From: Nymphaea colorata
Taxonomy: Eukaryota; Streptophyta; Magnoliopsida; Nymphaeales; Nymphaeaceae
Length of the DNA: 64,000 nt
Direction: 5' to 3'
NCBI RefSeq assembly: GCF_008831285.2
Contig: NC_045139.1
Coordinates: forward strand, 11,938,704 to 12,002,703
Part shown: positions 40,101-51,557 of the stretch, piece after piece
Numbering within the stretch: the stretch's first letter is position 1
Layout of the letters: every line of letters begins with the position of its first letter
Notes under the pieces: generated by a model
Database searches by the model: none
What the model was told of the DNA's origin: nothing
The model's input: the letters and a program-made list of their open reading frames with translations, nothing else
Position numbers and translations under genes: made by a program

Positions 40101-41401
40101 TCGAAAATAAGGGACAACCAGAACAGGACAGAGTAACCAGCGTAAGCATGTCCCTCCTGGCCCGGCTGGCCCCAGCATGCCCCTATTTGGCAAAAGAAAA
40201 AGGTAAAGTAAGTTCCTTGGCATGATCATCCAAGTCCACCTCCAACGTGGCTCGTGGTCAAAGAAGCTGGCAGCAATTGCAGGCCAATTCAAAACACTCC
40301 AGACAATCCTAAAATACGGGTACTTTTTTCCATTGTACTTCGGGTAGGAACTCATCCACAATGCTCTTATTCCATTTAACGAACTTTCAATTTCGATTCT
40401 CAGTTTCTATGCCATTCCGATACATCTTGTCTCCTGCCAAAGTTAGTCCTACTCCTAACTCATTAATTGTCTCATACAAGAGACTGACTGACTCGATATA
40501 TGCTAACTTCGATTCCAACCACCATAGATCGGCTAATCGCGATGGATGTGCAATGCGCCACACAAAATGAGGTCCTTAATTTGGTTTCCTAATTCGGGAG
40601 AGAAAATCACAAGAGGTATCAAGCATTGAATTTCTCTCTACGAGAAACCAAGCAAGTGATTCCTTAGAAATTTCCTGACTCCTATTATGAACACATTATT
40701 TGATGGAAAAGATATCTAAATCCTTTCATCAACGTTACCATCACATCAACTTCAATTCTTGCTCGAATACCAAATTGTAAAAACAGAGGGAGCCCTAACC
40801 TGATGCAGAAGCCAAACAGAAATGCCTGCGAACTCAACAATGCCTATGTACTGATCCATCCAACCCGCACCCTCTTCGGCCTCCACGTTCCTCACAGGGG
40901 CACTCAGAATCTTGTGTTTCGACAGGATCTCGACAGCCTCCGCCAAGCTCGCGTGCGAATTGATCTCAATTACTACAAAGCCATCACGAAGAAAACCTTA
41001 ATTCCCCCGCTAAAGATGGATTTACCCACAAAAAATTGAAGTGTCCGCAACAAACTGACACCACAGGTCGATAAAAAAACGTAAAACCCAAAAAAAATTC
41101 CAAATAAGACTCAAAAAGAGACAACTAAACAGCAGCATTAGAAAGTTGGAGCTCTTATGGAGATACTCTGAGACAGGGAGGAAGGTGGGAAGGAAGACAC
41201 TGGAATGTTTTCGAAGCAGGAGTTGAGCTTCTCTGAGGGGGTGAGCAGCGGTTCCTGGACTCGCCACAACTCCTCCACAGTGATCCCAAGCTTTGCCTCT
41301 GGGCTCTTCAGTTCCTCCACAAGAAGAGCCTCCGAATTGGCGTAGTCCGGACGCTTCAATCCCTCTAACCTGATCTCCAACTTTTCCTCTGCGCGAGCCA
41401 T
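35951..41401 (-). CDS. KING1: SnRK1 regulatory subunit gamma (KING1-like), four-CBS-domain protein
   Basis: Six exons on the minus strand: 41401-41167, 40972-40800, 38677-38492, 38395-38120, 38002-37839 and 36248-35951. All have GT-AG borders and join to 443 residues; Arabidopsis KING1 is about 424. It is a gamma-type subunit related to the energy-sensing SNF1/AMPK/SnRK1 kinases. CBS pairs in this family bind adenine nucleotides, though plant KING1's role in the active complex is debated. Landmarks are CFENIPVSSFPP, YIGIVEFAGI, DFFEALTSSDFYKNTK, RWAPFLALQSSDSFLTMLLL, YEDEPVLLAF, GNISIRDVQYLLTAPEMY and the terminal GYFGDFFDGV. The start at 41401 was chosen because translation upstream is only GA-repeat (Arg-Glu) leader. 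The third exon encodes a linker about 20 residues longer than in Arabidopsis. Intron 2 is 2.1 kb. Confidence 0.93.
37061..37111. repeat. Compound (GT)n(GA)n microsatellite
   Basis: A GT run passes directly into a GA run, inside the last intron of the SnRK1 gamma gene. Confidence 0.9.
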
Positions 41402-42668
41402 CTCTCTTTCTCTCCCACTCACTCTCTCTCTCTCTCTCTCGACCGAGAGAGAAAGGACATATATGCAGGCGGCGAGTGGGATCATGGCGGCCGTCGACAC
41501 GTGTGAAGCTCCTCCTGCTCGTGCCAACCGCAAGGGTAACCCCACCTCTCGTCCACTTCGTTTGCCAAGTGAGACTGCGTTGAACTTCTTGAATTTGAAA
41601 TGACGAATTTAGCCTTTGTGGATAACTATAAAATGAGTTGGACGTTTACTTCGATAATGCAAATATAAAAAACGAAAAAAAAAATATCGAGAAGAAACTC
41701 CAAATTAAGAATATCGCTTCGTTTCGGTCGGTGATGCAACTCCCATATGAGCTTATAATTCTATTTTTCAAATCAACTTTCATTTTAATTTTTATGTTTA
41801 GAAGAAAGATGTTCCAAGCATGTTATTTAAAAGTATTGTGAAAATAAAAATAACAAGATAGGGCTTAATCAAATTAAAGTTACAATCGAGAATACATAAA
41901 TATCCTTTACTTTTGGACCTTGTTTGTTGGACATACATCAAACCATATATGATAAAATGATGGAAATTCTTAAAATGAGTTCAAGTTGATGGATATTATC
42001 AGTGTTAGCTTTTGATTTAAGATATCTGACACTGATGAATATCCCATTTTTGTTAAGTCTAAAAATTTAAAGTAAGGTACAGCTAGATTTCATTCATGTT
42101 TTTTTCCTTTAATTGAGAAGACAAAGGAAATTAATTCAGCCCTAAAACCCTTATTCAAGGTATGTGATCAGTGACCAGATATTGCAATTGTCATGTCTAA
42201 CCTAAACCTGATCCATCAGCACCTTACCAAATAACAACGGTTACGAGGACGATCATGCTGATGCAATAGAAAGAGTGAGGCCTATTAGGTAACTGGTCTT
42301 TCTTTCGAGCTTATATGGTAGGAGACACTGTTATGTAAGTTGAAGCATAATGAAGGCATGGCGAAAGCAACTTGAGGGGATGGAGGGAATGGTGGGGGCT
42401 TTGGCTCTCATTGGGTGGTAGGATGAAATATTCTACATTTTTATCCAAAAAAAAAGTTATGATAATTGAATCTAGACCCATCAATGGTAACACCAATTTT
42501 ACAGAGTAATGCCATGTTGGTTCACCCATGGCAGTTATAAGTAAGAAAAGTAATTAGATCATAGTGCATCTTACATTGGATCATATCAATTGCATATTTC
42601 TTAATCGGGTTTGGACTTGGATTGCATTTTCAGATTCAGCAGTTTGGTCTATGAGTAAGGCCTCTATC

Positions 42669-43101
42669 TAGAGTTGTTAATAGATTGGATTCAAATCGGA
42701 TGTACATTTAATTGTATATGCTTTTGCAAATATTCATATATTCGGATTCAAATTTCGATTCCAATACCAACGAAGAAAAATTATAAATGAAGCAGGAACT
42801 GAAAACCAATTTCACAATCTGAATCCAATATGATCTAAATTTTGAATCGAATCTCGTCGAATTGCAAAATGTAAGAGCATTGGATATATGATATTTATTT
42901 AAAACTAAGCTTGTTTTGAATCCAACTCCAAATCTGAATCTGATCAGGTAGTTATTTTATATCCTAATTGGATCAGATGTCATTTCTTAAATCTAAATAC
43001 AATATGAGTTTTTAATCAACTAATTTTTTTTTTCATATTCAATTTTTTTTAAGATGGTTCGGTCAAATATCCGATCCAAATTGAATACATTGACATCCCT
43101 A
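42669..43101. mobile_element. hAT-type MITE with exact 8-bp target duplication
   Basis: 433 bp flanked by identical octamers CCTCTATC (42661-42668 and 43102-43109). The left end is TAGAGTTGTTAATAGATT. The right end, read inward, is TAGGGATGTCAATGTATT, matching at 13 of 18. An 8-bp duplication and TAGGG-type termini are hallmarks of hAT elements. The interior is composed of GGATTCAAATC-like words in both orientations and has no coding capacity, so movement would depend on a transposase elsewhere. Confidence 0.88.
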
Positions 43102-44060
43102 CCTCTATCTTGAAACACACAATCGATGTTGTCAGGGAGGAATTATTCTAACTTGCGGCATCTCTGTTAAACAAAAGCTATGCAGACACGTCTTTAAGAT
43201 CAAATATTAATTTGCATCAGGTTTTACTTTTTACATTTAATTCACAATCACTTACGATTAAGTATTCTATCGACATAGATTGGAGATTTACATGAAAAAG
43301 AAAATATTTGTGAAGATTTTGTCCCCGAATATCAAATATTTATTGAGGTTTTTAATCTTAAATACGTTTTTTACGTTAAAAATTTCAATTTAAAAGTTAT
43401 CAGAACAACTATATTTTAAAATCTAAACCCAAAATGTTGACATTTAACTTGCATAAGCTTTTATGAGATCCCAACCAACTTGCCTCCACCATATCTTATT
43501 TTTGTCCTCTATGGATGCTTACTATCATGTGCAATGGTCCAAATTGGTGCCGTTGGTTGGGCCCAATTGCTCCAAGCTTCAAACCTATAAAAAAATAAAA
43601 AAGTATTCCCAAAAAATCTATTCCGGCTAAGGGATACTAGTTAAATAATTTAAAATTTTAAGAGTCACTAATTTGCAAATGAAAAAAATTATCCCAGAAT
43701 ATCAATATGAAAATAAGCATTTTCTGTGGATATATGTGGCAATTGCCCACACAGTGCCCACCCATGCTTCCAATCAATTATTAGTAAGCTCAAAACTTTT
43801 GTCAATTTTACCATCTCAAATAAATTTAACGTCTTTTCAGGAGAAAGAAACCTTCAAAAGGAAAATAGCCTTAAGTAAACCCCACCAAGTCGTAGTGATG
43901 TTAGCTGAACTTAAACTTGCCCGTGTAAGCTTAGCTCATTTAATAAACGAATGAGCTTGAAATTAAAACTCAACCGCATTTCATGGGTATGCCCATAATT
44001 GTTGACAAAGTCTAACACCCTTTTCATGGTTTTCATTTTCATTTATATATATATATAGTC

Positions 44061-44295
44061 AAGCTTTATAAGGTGAACTCAAACTCGACTTGATAAAGTG
44101 TCCACTCGAGTTCGTCTCATTTAAGCTCGTGTCATATATATATATATATAAAAGGTGAACTCAAACTGGACTTGATAAAGTGTCCACTCGAGTTCGTCTC
44201 ATTTAAGGTCGTGTCATATATATATACGAGCTTAAATGAGACGAACTCGTGTGGACACTTTATCAAGTCGAGTTTGAGTTCGCCTTATAAAGCTT
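44061..44295. repeat. Foldback: 69-bp inverted repeat with an extra tandem copy
   Basis: 44061-44129 is the reverse complement of 44227-44295 with two mismatches. Between them lies a third, direct copy of most of the unit (about 44152-44216), separated from each arm by TA runs. The transcript of either strand could form a long hairpin. The origin, a MITE end or local rearrangement, is not clear. Confidence 0.92.
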
Positions 44296-44834
44296 AACTT
44301 GAGCCGGACTAAGCCCGGCTTGCTTCTCTACATTCTTATCAAGCCTTGGGAAGCCAAAACCATGTGAAAGCCTAGGCAGTACAATAGCAGGGTGTGAGAA
44401 CAGTCCAATTTAAGGAAAAACATGCCAGTTAAACGCCTCTTTGGTAGCCCGGGAACTCGCTTGCTTGGTAAAGCAAGGCGTTCCAGAGGCCCTGAGTCAA
44501 TTTCGTGCTCTTTTCCTCCCCATCACTCTAATTCTTCATTTTAAGAAAAGGAAAATTACGCACAAAGAGAGAAGAAGAAGCGCCATATGGCCAAAACATT
44601 TTCTCTGTGTCCACACCTTGGTCGCGTCTTGGTATCTATATGCCCCAAGCTGAGGGCAGAATAAGTGATTAGATCCTGTTTATTTAAAAGCAGAAGGAAA
44701 CGTATCAGAAGTCCGTAGCGTGAAGTGCTCAAATTCAACCAGTGCCAACCAGCAACCCCACCTGCAGTACCTCGACGACCACAATATCCTCCTCCACCTC
44801 CACCCATCAGGGTCAACTCTCTCTCTTCAGAACC

Positions 44835-46802
44835 ATGAGAGTTTTCATCTTCTTCCTTTTCGCAGCAGCAGCTGCAGCTGCAGGTAATCATCTCCTTCAG
44901 GCTTCCACTCACAATGCATTCAAATCTTCATATGTAATGTCTCTCTCTCTCTCTCTCTCTCTTTATCTATCGCTTTCTGCCTCTCTTGTTCACAGATTTG
45001 CGGCAGAATGGGGACTTTGAAGTTTGAACTGCCCCCAAAGAATGCAGCTCTGAATGAAACCGTACCAGCACTGCTCTTGACACCAGCAAACCCCATCATT
45101 CCAGGCTGGAGCTTCAATGGCCCGTCGAGTACATCACTTCTACAGCCAACATATCTTTGCCCGGAGGCGGTCAGCAGTTGGGCCAAGATGGCAGCATCAG
45201 CCAATCTTTCAAATCAGATGGCTCCTACGCCTATGCATTAACATTCAGCCTGTCCCCTGGAAGTACTAACGAGAATTGTTCCAGCAATGTTGCAGTGAAT
45301 ATATCCGCCTCAGATAGCTCCGCACTGTTTTACCTGCAGCAGCAGTATGGGAAGGAGAAGTGGGAAAGCCACGCTTGGTGCTGGATCAATTCACAACCTA
45401 AGGGAGGCTCTGTAAGGCTTAAGGAGCCAAGCTTTGGAGGTTGGAGACAATGTCACATGTGGACTTGCCATAGACACACTCCTGCTCAAGGGTGCTCCAC
45501 CTCCGATACAGGAAGGTACATTTCATTGCCTACTTGGTGCAACGAGCACATTCATTTTGCTTGGAAATGTGAAAATGCCTCAAATTTCTGATTGACGCAC
45601 CAACACAAACATATTGGCTCTCATTCATGGATAACCTTGTCCAGGTATTTCCACAAAATAAGAGAATATTTAAAAATATGGTTTTTTGAGGCATTTCATA
45701 AGATCACAATATTTTCAAGATGTAAGCAGCTTCAAACATCAACAGAATCAGCAGCTACTTTGGGGTTATTCGGATAGCCTGGACAATTAATATTCTGAGA
45801 AAGCTAGGATACTCCCAAGAAATCAGCAAATTCTGTTATAGATCATAACACCGTTCAAAATATTACAGAAAAATTAGATGCTAATAAACTTGGTAATCAA
45901 AAGGGCCAGAAGCAAGACCCTTTGAAAATGTAAGCTACTAACAACTCTATAGCACAGTTCAGCAAGGCAGCCTGACCCTCTGGATGACCTGACAAATCCC
46001 AAAAGTGTTAGAGAGAAGCTCGTATGAATCAGCAGAACCAATGTAAAAGTGTTTAATTGATGCTACGACAATATGTTTTGGCTGATCATGTTAAATTCCC
46101 TTAGTCTGGAATCTCACACAAAGGAGATCATTCTGTAATCTGACAGAGAACAGATAAGCAAAAAGAAACAACTAATGCTGTCAAAAGTAAACAGTTTGGT
46201 TCTTACTGATTTTATTGTGTGCAGAACACAGCCTGCTGGTAAACTGGGATTTTGAGTTGGGGCCCGAGCTTTTAGGCAACTCCACTGAGGGTATATTACT
46301 GGATCCAAGTTCAGGATCACCTGTACAAGGTTGGTCTGTCACAGGGATAGTCAAATATATTGATTCCAAACATTATTCTGTCCCACATGGCAATGCAGCC
46401 ATTGAATTATCAGGCATTCAAGGTGGGATGCAACAGACTCTGATGCTTGATCAACATTCAACTTACAGCTTGCAATTCACCATGGGAGATGCTAATGATT
46501 CTTGTATTGGAAATTTCATCCTGGGGGCTACAGCAGGTTCAGCTTCTCACAATTTCACATTACAAAGTAAAGGCGCTGGCATTGCACAAAATTTTTCAAT
46601 GACATTTAAACCTGTGGCAGAAGAAACTCTCATCACTTTTGTAAGCTACTCTCTGAGCCAGAACAGAGATCTAGATTTCTGTGGCCCAGTACTTGATATG
46701 GTAATTCTTCAAACTTCCAACGCAGATACATCAGCCAGTTATGCTAAGATGCTCTTGTATTGCCTGATGACAGTTGTGATCATCTTGACCCACTCCAAAT
46801 GA
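44835..46802 (+). pseudogene. DUF642 (BIIDXI-like) cell-wall protein gene with three frameshifts
   Basis: Exons are 44835-44883 (signal peptide MRVFIFFLFAAAAAAA), 44996-45515 and 46225-46802, with GT-AG borders. DUF642 proteins are secreted, with two galactose-binding-like domains. The GPI-anchored At5g14150-type branch fits because the C terminus ends in a hydrophobic segment. In the frame set by the ATG, translation stops at 45025-45027, just after NGDFE. A 7-bp direct duplication (TTTGAAG) there explains the first shift. A one-base loss near 45120 and a one-base gain near 45426 restore and change frame again. Each shift lies between clearly homologous segments (IPGWSFNG, EYITSTANISLPGGGQ, YGKEKWESHAWCW, ALEVGDNVTCGLAIDTLLLK). 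Exon 3 is intact apart from NWDFE for NGDFE. Sequencing error is an alternative explanation. Confidence 0.8.
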
Positions 46803-47454
46803 GTTGTAATAATCATTCCTATGTTATACATAGCAGGAACCATCGAGAGAGTGAAATTTATAGCAAAAAAGGTTGAGTTCTTTTATTTTACATTGACCAG
46901 AGTTCATTAATTTTCTTACTAATTACTCATGTGATATCAACTGGAGAACAAATTGGGACCACTGAAATATCAACGATGAAATAGAATATGCATTTTGAGG
47001 CTTGTCTTCCCTTTATTGAAGATAATATTCGACTTATCTTCATACTGAAGATGGCATTTGAATTAGTTTCATAGTACAGGCAAAAAGACCCAGAAAGTCT
47101 GTTGTGTTGTCTTCTTTGTAGTTTTCATGATAGAGACTGGAAAAAATTGTTTTTTGGGTTCACTCAAAGCATGAAAAGGGCTCTCCAAGAGTTGCTTTTT
47201 ATTCATTAGCCATATAAACTTACATCTACAAAATCACATTGAATGAAGACAACTTCCATAAAGTTATGACAGCCTACATTCAAATGACAAAGACTTTGCC
47301 TCACAAGCAAATCTTCAAACATCTTTCTGCTGTCCATTGGTCTGTAGCTGTCTGCTTGATGCCTCACCCTACCAACATTAACAACAAAACCAAGGCATGG
47401 TATGAGAAACATAGAGCATATCCTAAGGCCCTCAATTAAATCCAATAGTAGGTA
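46803..47454. other. Convergent spacer, DUF642 3' UTR and COMMD9 3' flank
   Basis: The first 230 bases are the presumed DUF642 3' UTR and are homologous to 51960-52175 downstream. No gene was seen. Confidence 0.6.
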
Positions 47455-49898
47455 TTAGGCAAACCAGTGAGATACTACATTTGACAACTGGTCCCTTATA
47501 TAATACATTGACTTCAACATTGTCTCCAGGGTGTCTTTTGTTATTTGAAAATTGACATTCACTTCACCAGAAACTGACTGGGTATCGTCTTGAAGCTGTA
47601 GAGAAATTACAACCATTAAAAAGGGAGACACATGCACTACTATAGACAGCAAAACTCAAATGTATAACTAAAGGAACATGCTGATATGCAACCTCAATGG
47701 AATAAGGTTAGCGAGAAGGGTAAATCTTCCAGAAGCTGTTAGAGCTGGAGAGAGTATTTTAAGAATACATGGACGGCACACCCAAAAGTCACAGCAGCTC
47801 CAAGAATAGCTTATATACTTCTCAAACCATTGTAGGTACTAGTGATTTAAAGTTTAAACAGCTAAAAATCAGTGGAACTGCAATTTCATCTTGATGCTAG
47901 TGGACAATGGAAAGGTGGTAAAAAGACCAAACCACAACATACCTTCAAATTGATGATAGCAGCATGATCTACACGCTCATCATTTTGATTGGCCATGTTC
48001 CACGACATGGCCTTCAGACGAGGCAGAGAAACCTGAAATATGACACACAGATCAACACAGTCCTAACATGTTCTGCAAAATGTCAACAAGACAAAAGAAT
48101 GATACTGAACCTACCTTTGTAAAACAAAAAAATGCAGTAGAGAAACTAATTAGGGTGTGCTAAACAAGCCCAAGGAAAACAGAAAAACACTTAATTAGCC
48201 AATAATTATCTTTCTGGTTTCAGAAGAAACATTCATGCTTGACAGACAATTGCAAGTTTCACATATAAATGTCCTAAAACCACTTCAAGTAAAACACAAG
48301 GAAAAGAGATTATCCTAAACTTTTTACTCTCTGTTAACCGTACAAGTCAAACATAAAAATTGTGGCCGTGCAGTGTTTCAGTTCAAGCAGAAAAAAATTG
48401 ATACTTCTTCACTGCCATGCCAATTACAAATGGCAAGTATCTTATGACTCAGTAAATGGCATTAAAGAATACCTTGTCATCACGTGCATCCTCTTGCCAT
48501 TCTATCTGAAACTTCTGTAGTAAAATGGTAAGTAATCTTCGTATTTCAGGTGAGACTTCAGGAGGGAAAAGATTCTGGACCTCATCTCTTTTGCAATTTC
48601 CATGTACACACTTGCGGATCAAGGTACGAAGGCATACCAATAGCTGCATTTCCAAAACCAGAGATAGCACATGTTCAACGATGTAACTGGAGGGGACTAC
48701 CGTTTGACAGGGGTTTTCTACTGTGATAATGTACAAAAATTTTAAAGGATGAATCCCACATTAATAATTCACTTGTTTCAGAGATGCGAATGTTGTAAAT
48801 TCAAATAATGGTTCCTACTATGAACCCAAAAAAAAAAAAAAAAACTATGGGAATTGCCACAAAGGCTCTTACAAAAATCGTAAGATATTTTCCAGCCGAG
48901 AAGCATCACAGCAAACTTCCTTCTCCATCATGGGCAAAGCAACAAGCAATCCAATTTCTACATGTTCTATCAATAAAAGTGCTAAGTTCAAAACACTCCA
49001 GTTCATAACTATAACGGAAGCTTAAACCCTAAATAGTGCATTACTACTCCCAAAGCAAGACGATTCTATGTCTGCAACAGCACCTATGAGAAGACCAAAT
49101 TCACTAAGCCTCATGACACCCGGCTTCAGGAGGGCGTTGGGGAGGCTGAAAGGAGGAAGCATGGACACTGGATTCTAGTCACATCCATAATCCTCAAAAG
49201 GGTAGCCACACCAGTCAATCACTATACTGAACAGTCAGACCGACCAGCATCACCTAAACACACGGTCTGAAACTTAAGGTTCTACTTCTCAATTACCAAA
49301 CGTATTGGCGGAGAGAGAAGGTGCATCATAAAATACGAAATTAAAAGAGACGACACGGATCGAAAGGGATGAGTGGATCATGACAAACACAACAAAAGCA
49401 AAAGGAAGCCGCGGTCGGTCCATAGACAGAGACTCATCGTCGTTTCAGGAAACAAGACCCAAATATAACAAGGGAACCAGTCGCGCGTTAAAAAGAATAA
49501 TATATAGTTCACTCAGTGCTAAGGAAAACAAACCGTAAACAAAATCAAGAACACCCAACAAGGAGAAACGGAAGAAATAAGAAAAATAGTAGCGGTTAAG
49601 GAGGAAACCAAGACGCATGTGGCTAACATATTAAATGGAGAGGGATTGAGCTATAAGGAAGCAACACCGGTGCGATATAAGAGAAGGGAGGGAGGGAGGA
49701 GGTGGGCAGTTTGACGCATACCGGGTCGAGTTCGGCGTCGTTTGAGAGTTGGAGAACGCCTCTAATGGTTTCCCTGTCATAGGGGTCCAGCCCCGTCTTG
49801 CGTGTCTTCCAGAGGGTCTGGAGGATGAATTCGACGGAGTCCTTGGAGTTAGACCTCACCAACAATGGCAGATGGCTCCAGAGCGAGTGTTCTGTCAT
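47455..49898 (-). CDS. COMMD9: COMM domain-containing protein, COMMD9-like
   Basis: Four exons on the minus strand: 49898-49722, 48643-48473, 48032-47943 and 47595-47455. All introns are in phase 0 with GT-AG borders, giving 192 residues; animal COMMD9 is about 198. COMMD proteins form hetero-oligomers that, with CCDC22/CCDC93, support endosomal recycling. The N-terminal helical domain spans about residues 1-115. The COMM domain follows, with the family signature SLPRLKAMSW, a strand ending INLKLQDD and the terminal helix KDTLETMLKSMYYIRDQLS, which closely resembles COMMD9. The role in plants is little known. The ATG at 49898 follows a CT-repeat leader. It faces the U2 gene, 278 bp away. Confidence 0.88.
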
Positions 49899-50098
49899 GG
49901 AGAGACTCTCTCTCTCTCTCTCTCTTTCTTCCCTTGCCGCGGCGAATGCGAGGGAGGAGGTATTCTTGGACTCAGCCAGTTACCGGTCCGAAGCCGATAA
50001 AAAGTATTCAGGGCGGAATCCGAAGTCTGCAGAGCTATTGTTTCAATTTGACAAGGCCCCTGGTGGGAAAACGGAGAAGAGCGTTGGTTTTAGTTTTA
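49899..50098. other. Divergent COMMD9/U2 promoter interval
   Basis: Contains a CT microsatellite (about 49907-49926) that lies in the COMMD9 leader as GA repeats. Promoter elements of both genes must fit within 278 bp. Confidence 0.5.
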
Positions 50099-50150
50099 GT
50101 CCTGTATCGAAGTTGAAGTAAAAAGGACATGCGGTGGAAGAGCTATAAAA
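50099..50150 (+). promoter_or_regulatory. U2 snRNA promoter: USE-like element and TATA box
   Basis: GTCCTGTATCG at 50099-50109 resembles the plant upstream sequence element RTCCCACATCG (8 of 11). TATAAAA follows at 50144-50150 after 34 bases. The presumed start is 33 bases further on. This spacing is the one known for plant snRNA genes transcribed by RNA polymerase II; polymerase III genes use about one helical turn less. Confidence 0.8.
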
Positions 50151-50176
50151 GGGGACTTGTTGCACCGTTTTGAAGC

Positions 50177-50375
50177 ATACCTTTCTCGGCCTTTTGGCTA
50201 AGATCAAGTGTAGTATCTGTTCTTATCAGTTTAATATCTGATACGTGGTCCATGTGACCACACGATATTAAATTAATTTCTTGTGGGGGAGGTTGGCCAC
50301 CACCAGTAGCTTGCTACTGGGGCCTCCTCGAGCGTCGCCCATGCGTTGCACTACTGTACGGGCCAGGCGCACCCC
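50177..50375 (+). ncRNA. U2: U2 spliceosomal snRNA
   Basis: The 5' end ATACCTTTCTCGGCCTTTTG and the following 50 bases are those of U2, including the branch-point recognition GTAGTA. The Sm-site region is AATTTCTTGTGG, slightly different from the usual U-rich form. Stem-loops III and IV follow, with the conserved loop TTGCACTACTG. The 3' end is set by similarity at about 50375. U2 pairs with intron branch sites in the spliceosome. The promoter is intact-looking, so this copy is probably functional. Confidence 0.95.
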
Positions 50376-51319
50376 TACCAATCCTTCAAGTGAAAGTTTG
50401 GTCTCCTTATGTAAGTCATTCTCTGTGTTTTATTCATAGACTTTTAGGGCCAATGTAATGGAATGCCTTGCGCAGTCCAATGTTCAAGGAGTGACCATGA
50501 ACACGTTCTTACCCATCTTGTAATTGTTTAAACATAACAAATCTCTTCTTAAACGTGCGACGGAGATGATGAACACCAAACCATTTTATTTGTCGAGTTT
50601 CAGATGCAACATACTGCACGGAAACCAGTGGATAAAAGGTGTGCCACCGGCTACTTGTGGTTGAGCTTGCAAATATTTTGTTTGGTGAGTGAGATTTCGA
50701 CTTGAGGGCTTTCATCCTTTGTTATTTTCCCTAGCTTTTGAACATTACCTTCTATTATTAAATTTATATGTTTCACTTTATGTTTAAACTTTACGATCTT
50801 ATTTGACAGTTCCTATGAGAAATATAGCTTTTTCTGGAAATCTACATAAGATTGAATTTTTTTTAGGTTATGGGCGGAAAGTAAGTCCTGAAAAAGAAAA
50901 TTTTCAAGATAAAACATGCCCGTATATATTTACAGGAAGATCGATGGCAGAGTTATAAAAATATCATAAGACAAGATCCAAAAGATAGAGTGTTGCAAAA
51001 TGGGCAGAATTTACCTTTAGGAACATTGACACGAGTCATCATCTTTACTCAGATTACCGACAGGGCGGAGCAAACGGGGAAAAGAGACAGAAAGAGAGAG
51101 AAGAAGAAGAAGAAGAAGAGAGAGAAGATGGAGATTTCATAGGCTTAAAATCAAAACCACCCAAAAGGGGATAGCTCAGCCCTGAAAAGAGAATGCGCTA
51201 AACTGATGAATATCTGAAATTAGGTAAAACTCCGACCTCCTCCGTGATTTTTAAGAAACTGGGGCAGCCAGGTATCAAGTATGGGGCCAAGAAATTAAAG
51301 CCGTAGGGAACAAAATTTA
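50376..51319. other. Spacer between U2 and U1-a
   Basis: No gene. 50531-50740 is homologous to 53217-53390. 51100-51240 is homologous to the region before the second U1 gene. GAA repeats lie near 51100-51120. Confidence 0.55.
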
Positions 51320-51371
51320 GTCCTGTATCGAAGGACGTAGAAGAGAGCGGGGTTGGAGAACATGTATAAAA
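51320..51371 (+). promoter_or_regulatory. U1-a promoter: USE-like element and TATA box
   Basis: GTCCTGTATCG (51320-51330) is identical to the element before U2. TATAAAA is at 51365-51371. The gap is 34 bases, again as in U2. Confidence 0.8.
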
Positions 51372-51396
51372 GGCGTTCGTGGGGAACCAGTAAATC

Positions 51397-51557
51397 ATAC
51401 TTACCTGGACGGGGTCTATCGGTGATCAATATGGCCGATGGCCTAGGGCAACTGCCTCTATTGCACTTCGGAGGAGAGTTGTTCTACCATCTCCTCAAGT
51501 AGGAGAGTGGACGTCATAATTTGTGGTAGCGGGGGAACGCGTTCGCGCGGCCCCCAC
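51397..51557 (+). ncRNA. U1: U1 spliceosomal snRNA, copy a
   Basis: Begins ATACTTACCTGGACGGGG, whose ACTTACCTG pairs with 5' splice sites. Stem-loop II has the U1A-binding-type loop ATTGCACT. The Sm site is AATTTGTGG, followed by the terminal stem around GGGGG...CGTTCGCG...CCCCC. The first loop reads GATCAATATGG, two bases off the plant form I remember (GATCAAGAAGG). The 3' end is approximate. The promoter is well preserved. Confidence 0.93.

Larger units (their letters stand above)
41402..44834. other. Intergenic region with MITE and foldback, no supported gene
   Basis: Begins with the GA/CT-rich leader of the SnRK1 gamma gene (41407-41452) and ends with the DUF642 promoter. In between are the hAT MITE at 42669-43101 and the foldback at 44061-44295, listed separately. 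Near 44441-44530 a tRNA-like stretch might be a SINE, but the evidence is weak. Confidence 0.5.

Noticed and set aside
41402-41545. Upstream in-frame extension of the SnRK1 gamma first exon, with an earlier possible start
   Set aside because: The added residues are translated GA repeat (Arg-Glu runs) in the leader; the start at 41401 fits the family.
44441-44530. tRNA-like stretch around GCTTGCTTGGTAAAGC
   Set aside because: Box spacing is poor and no cloverleaf or tail was found; noted as a possible SINE only.
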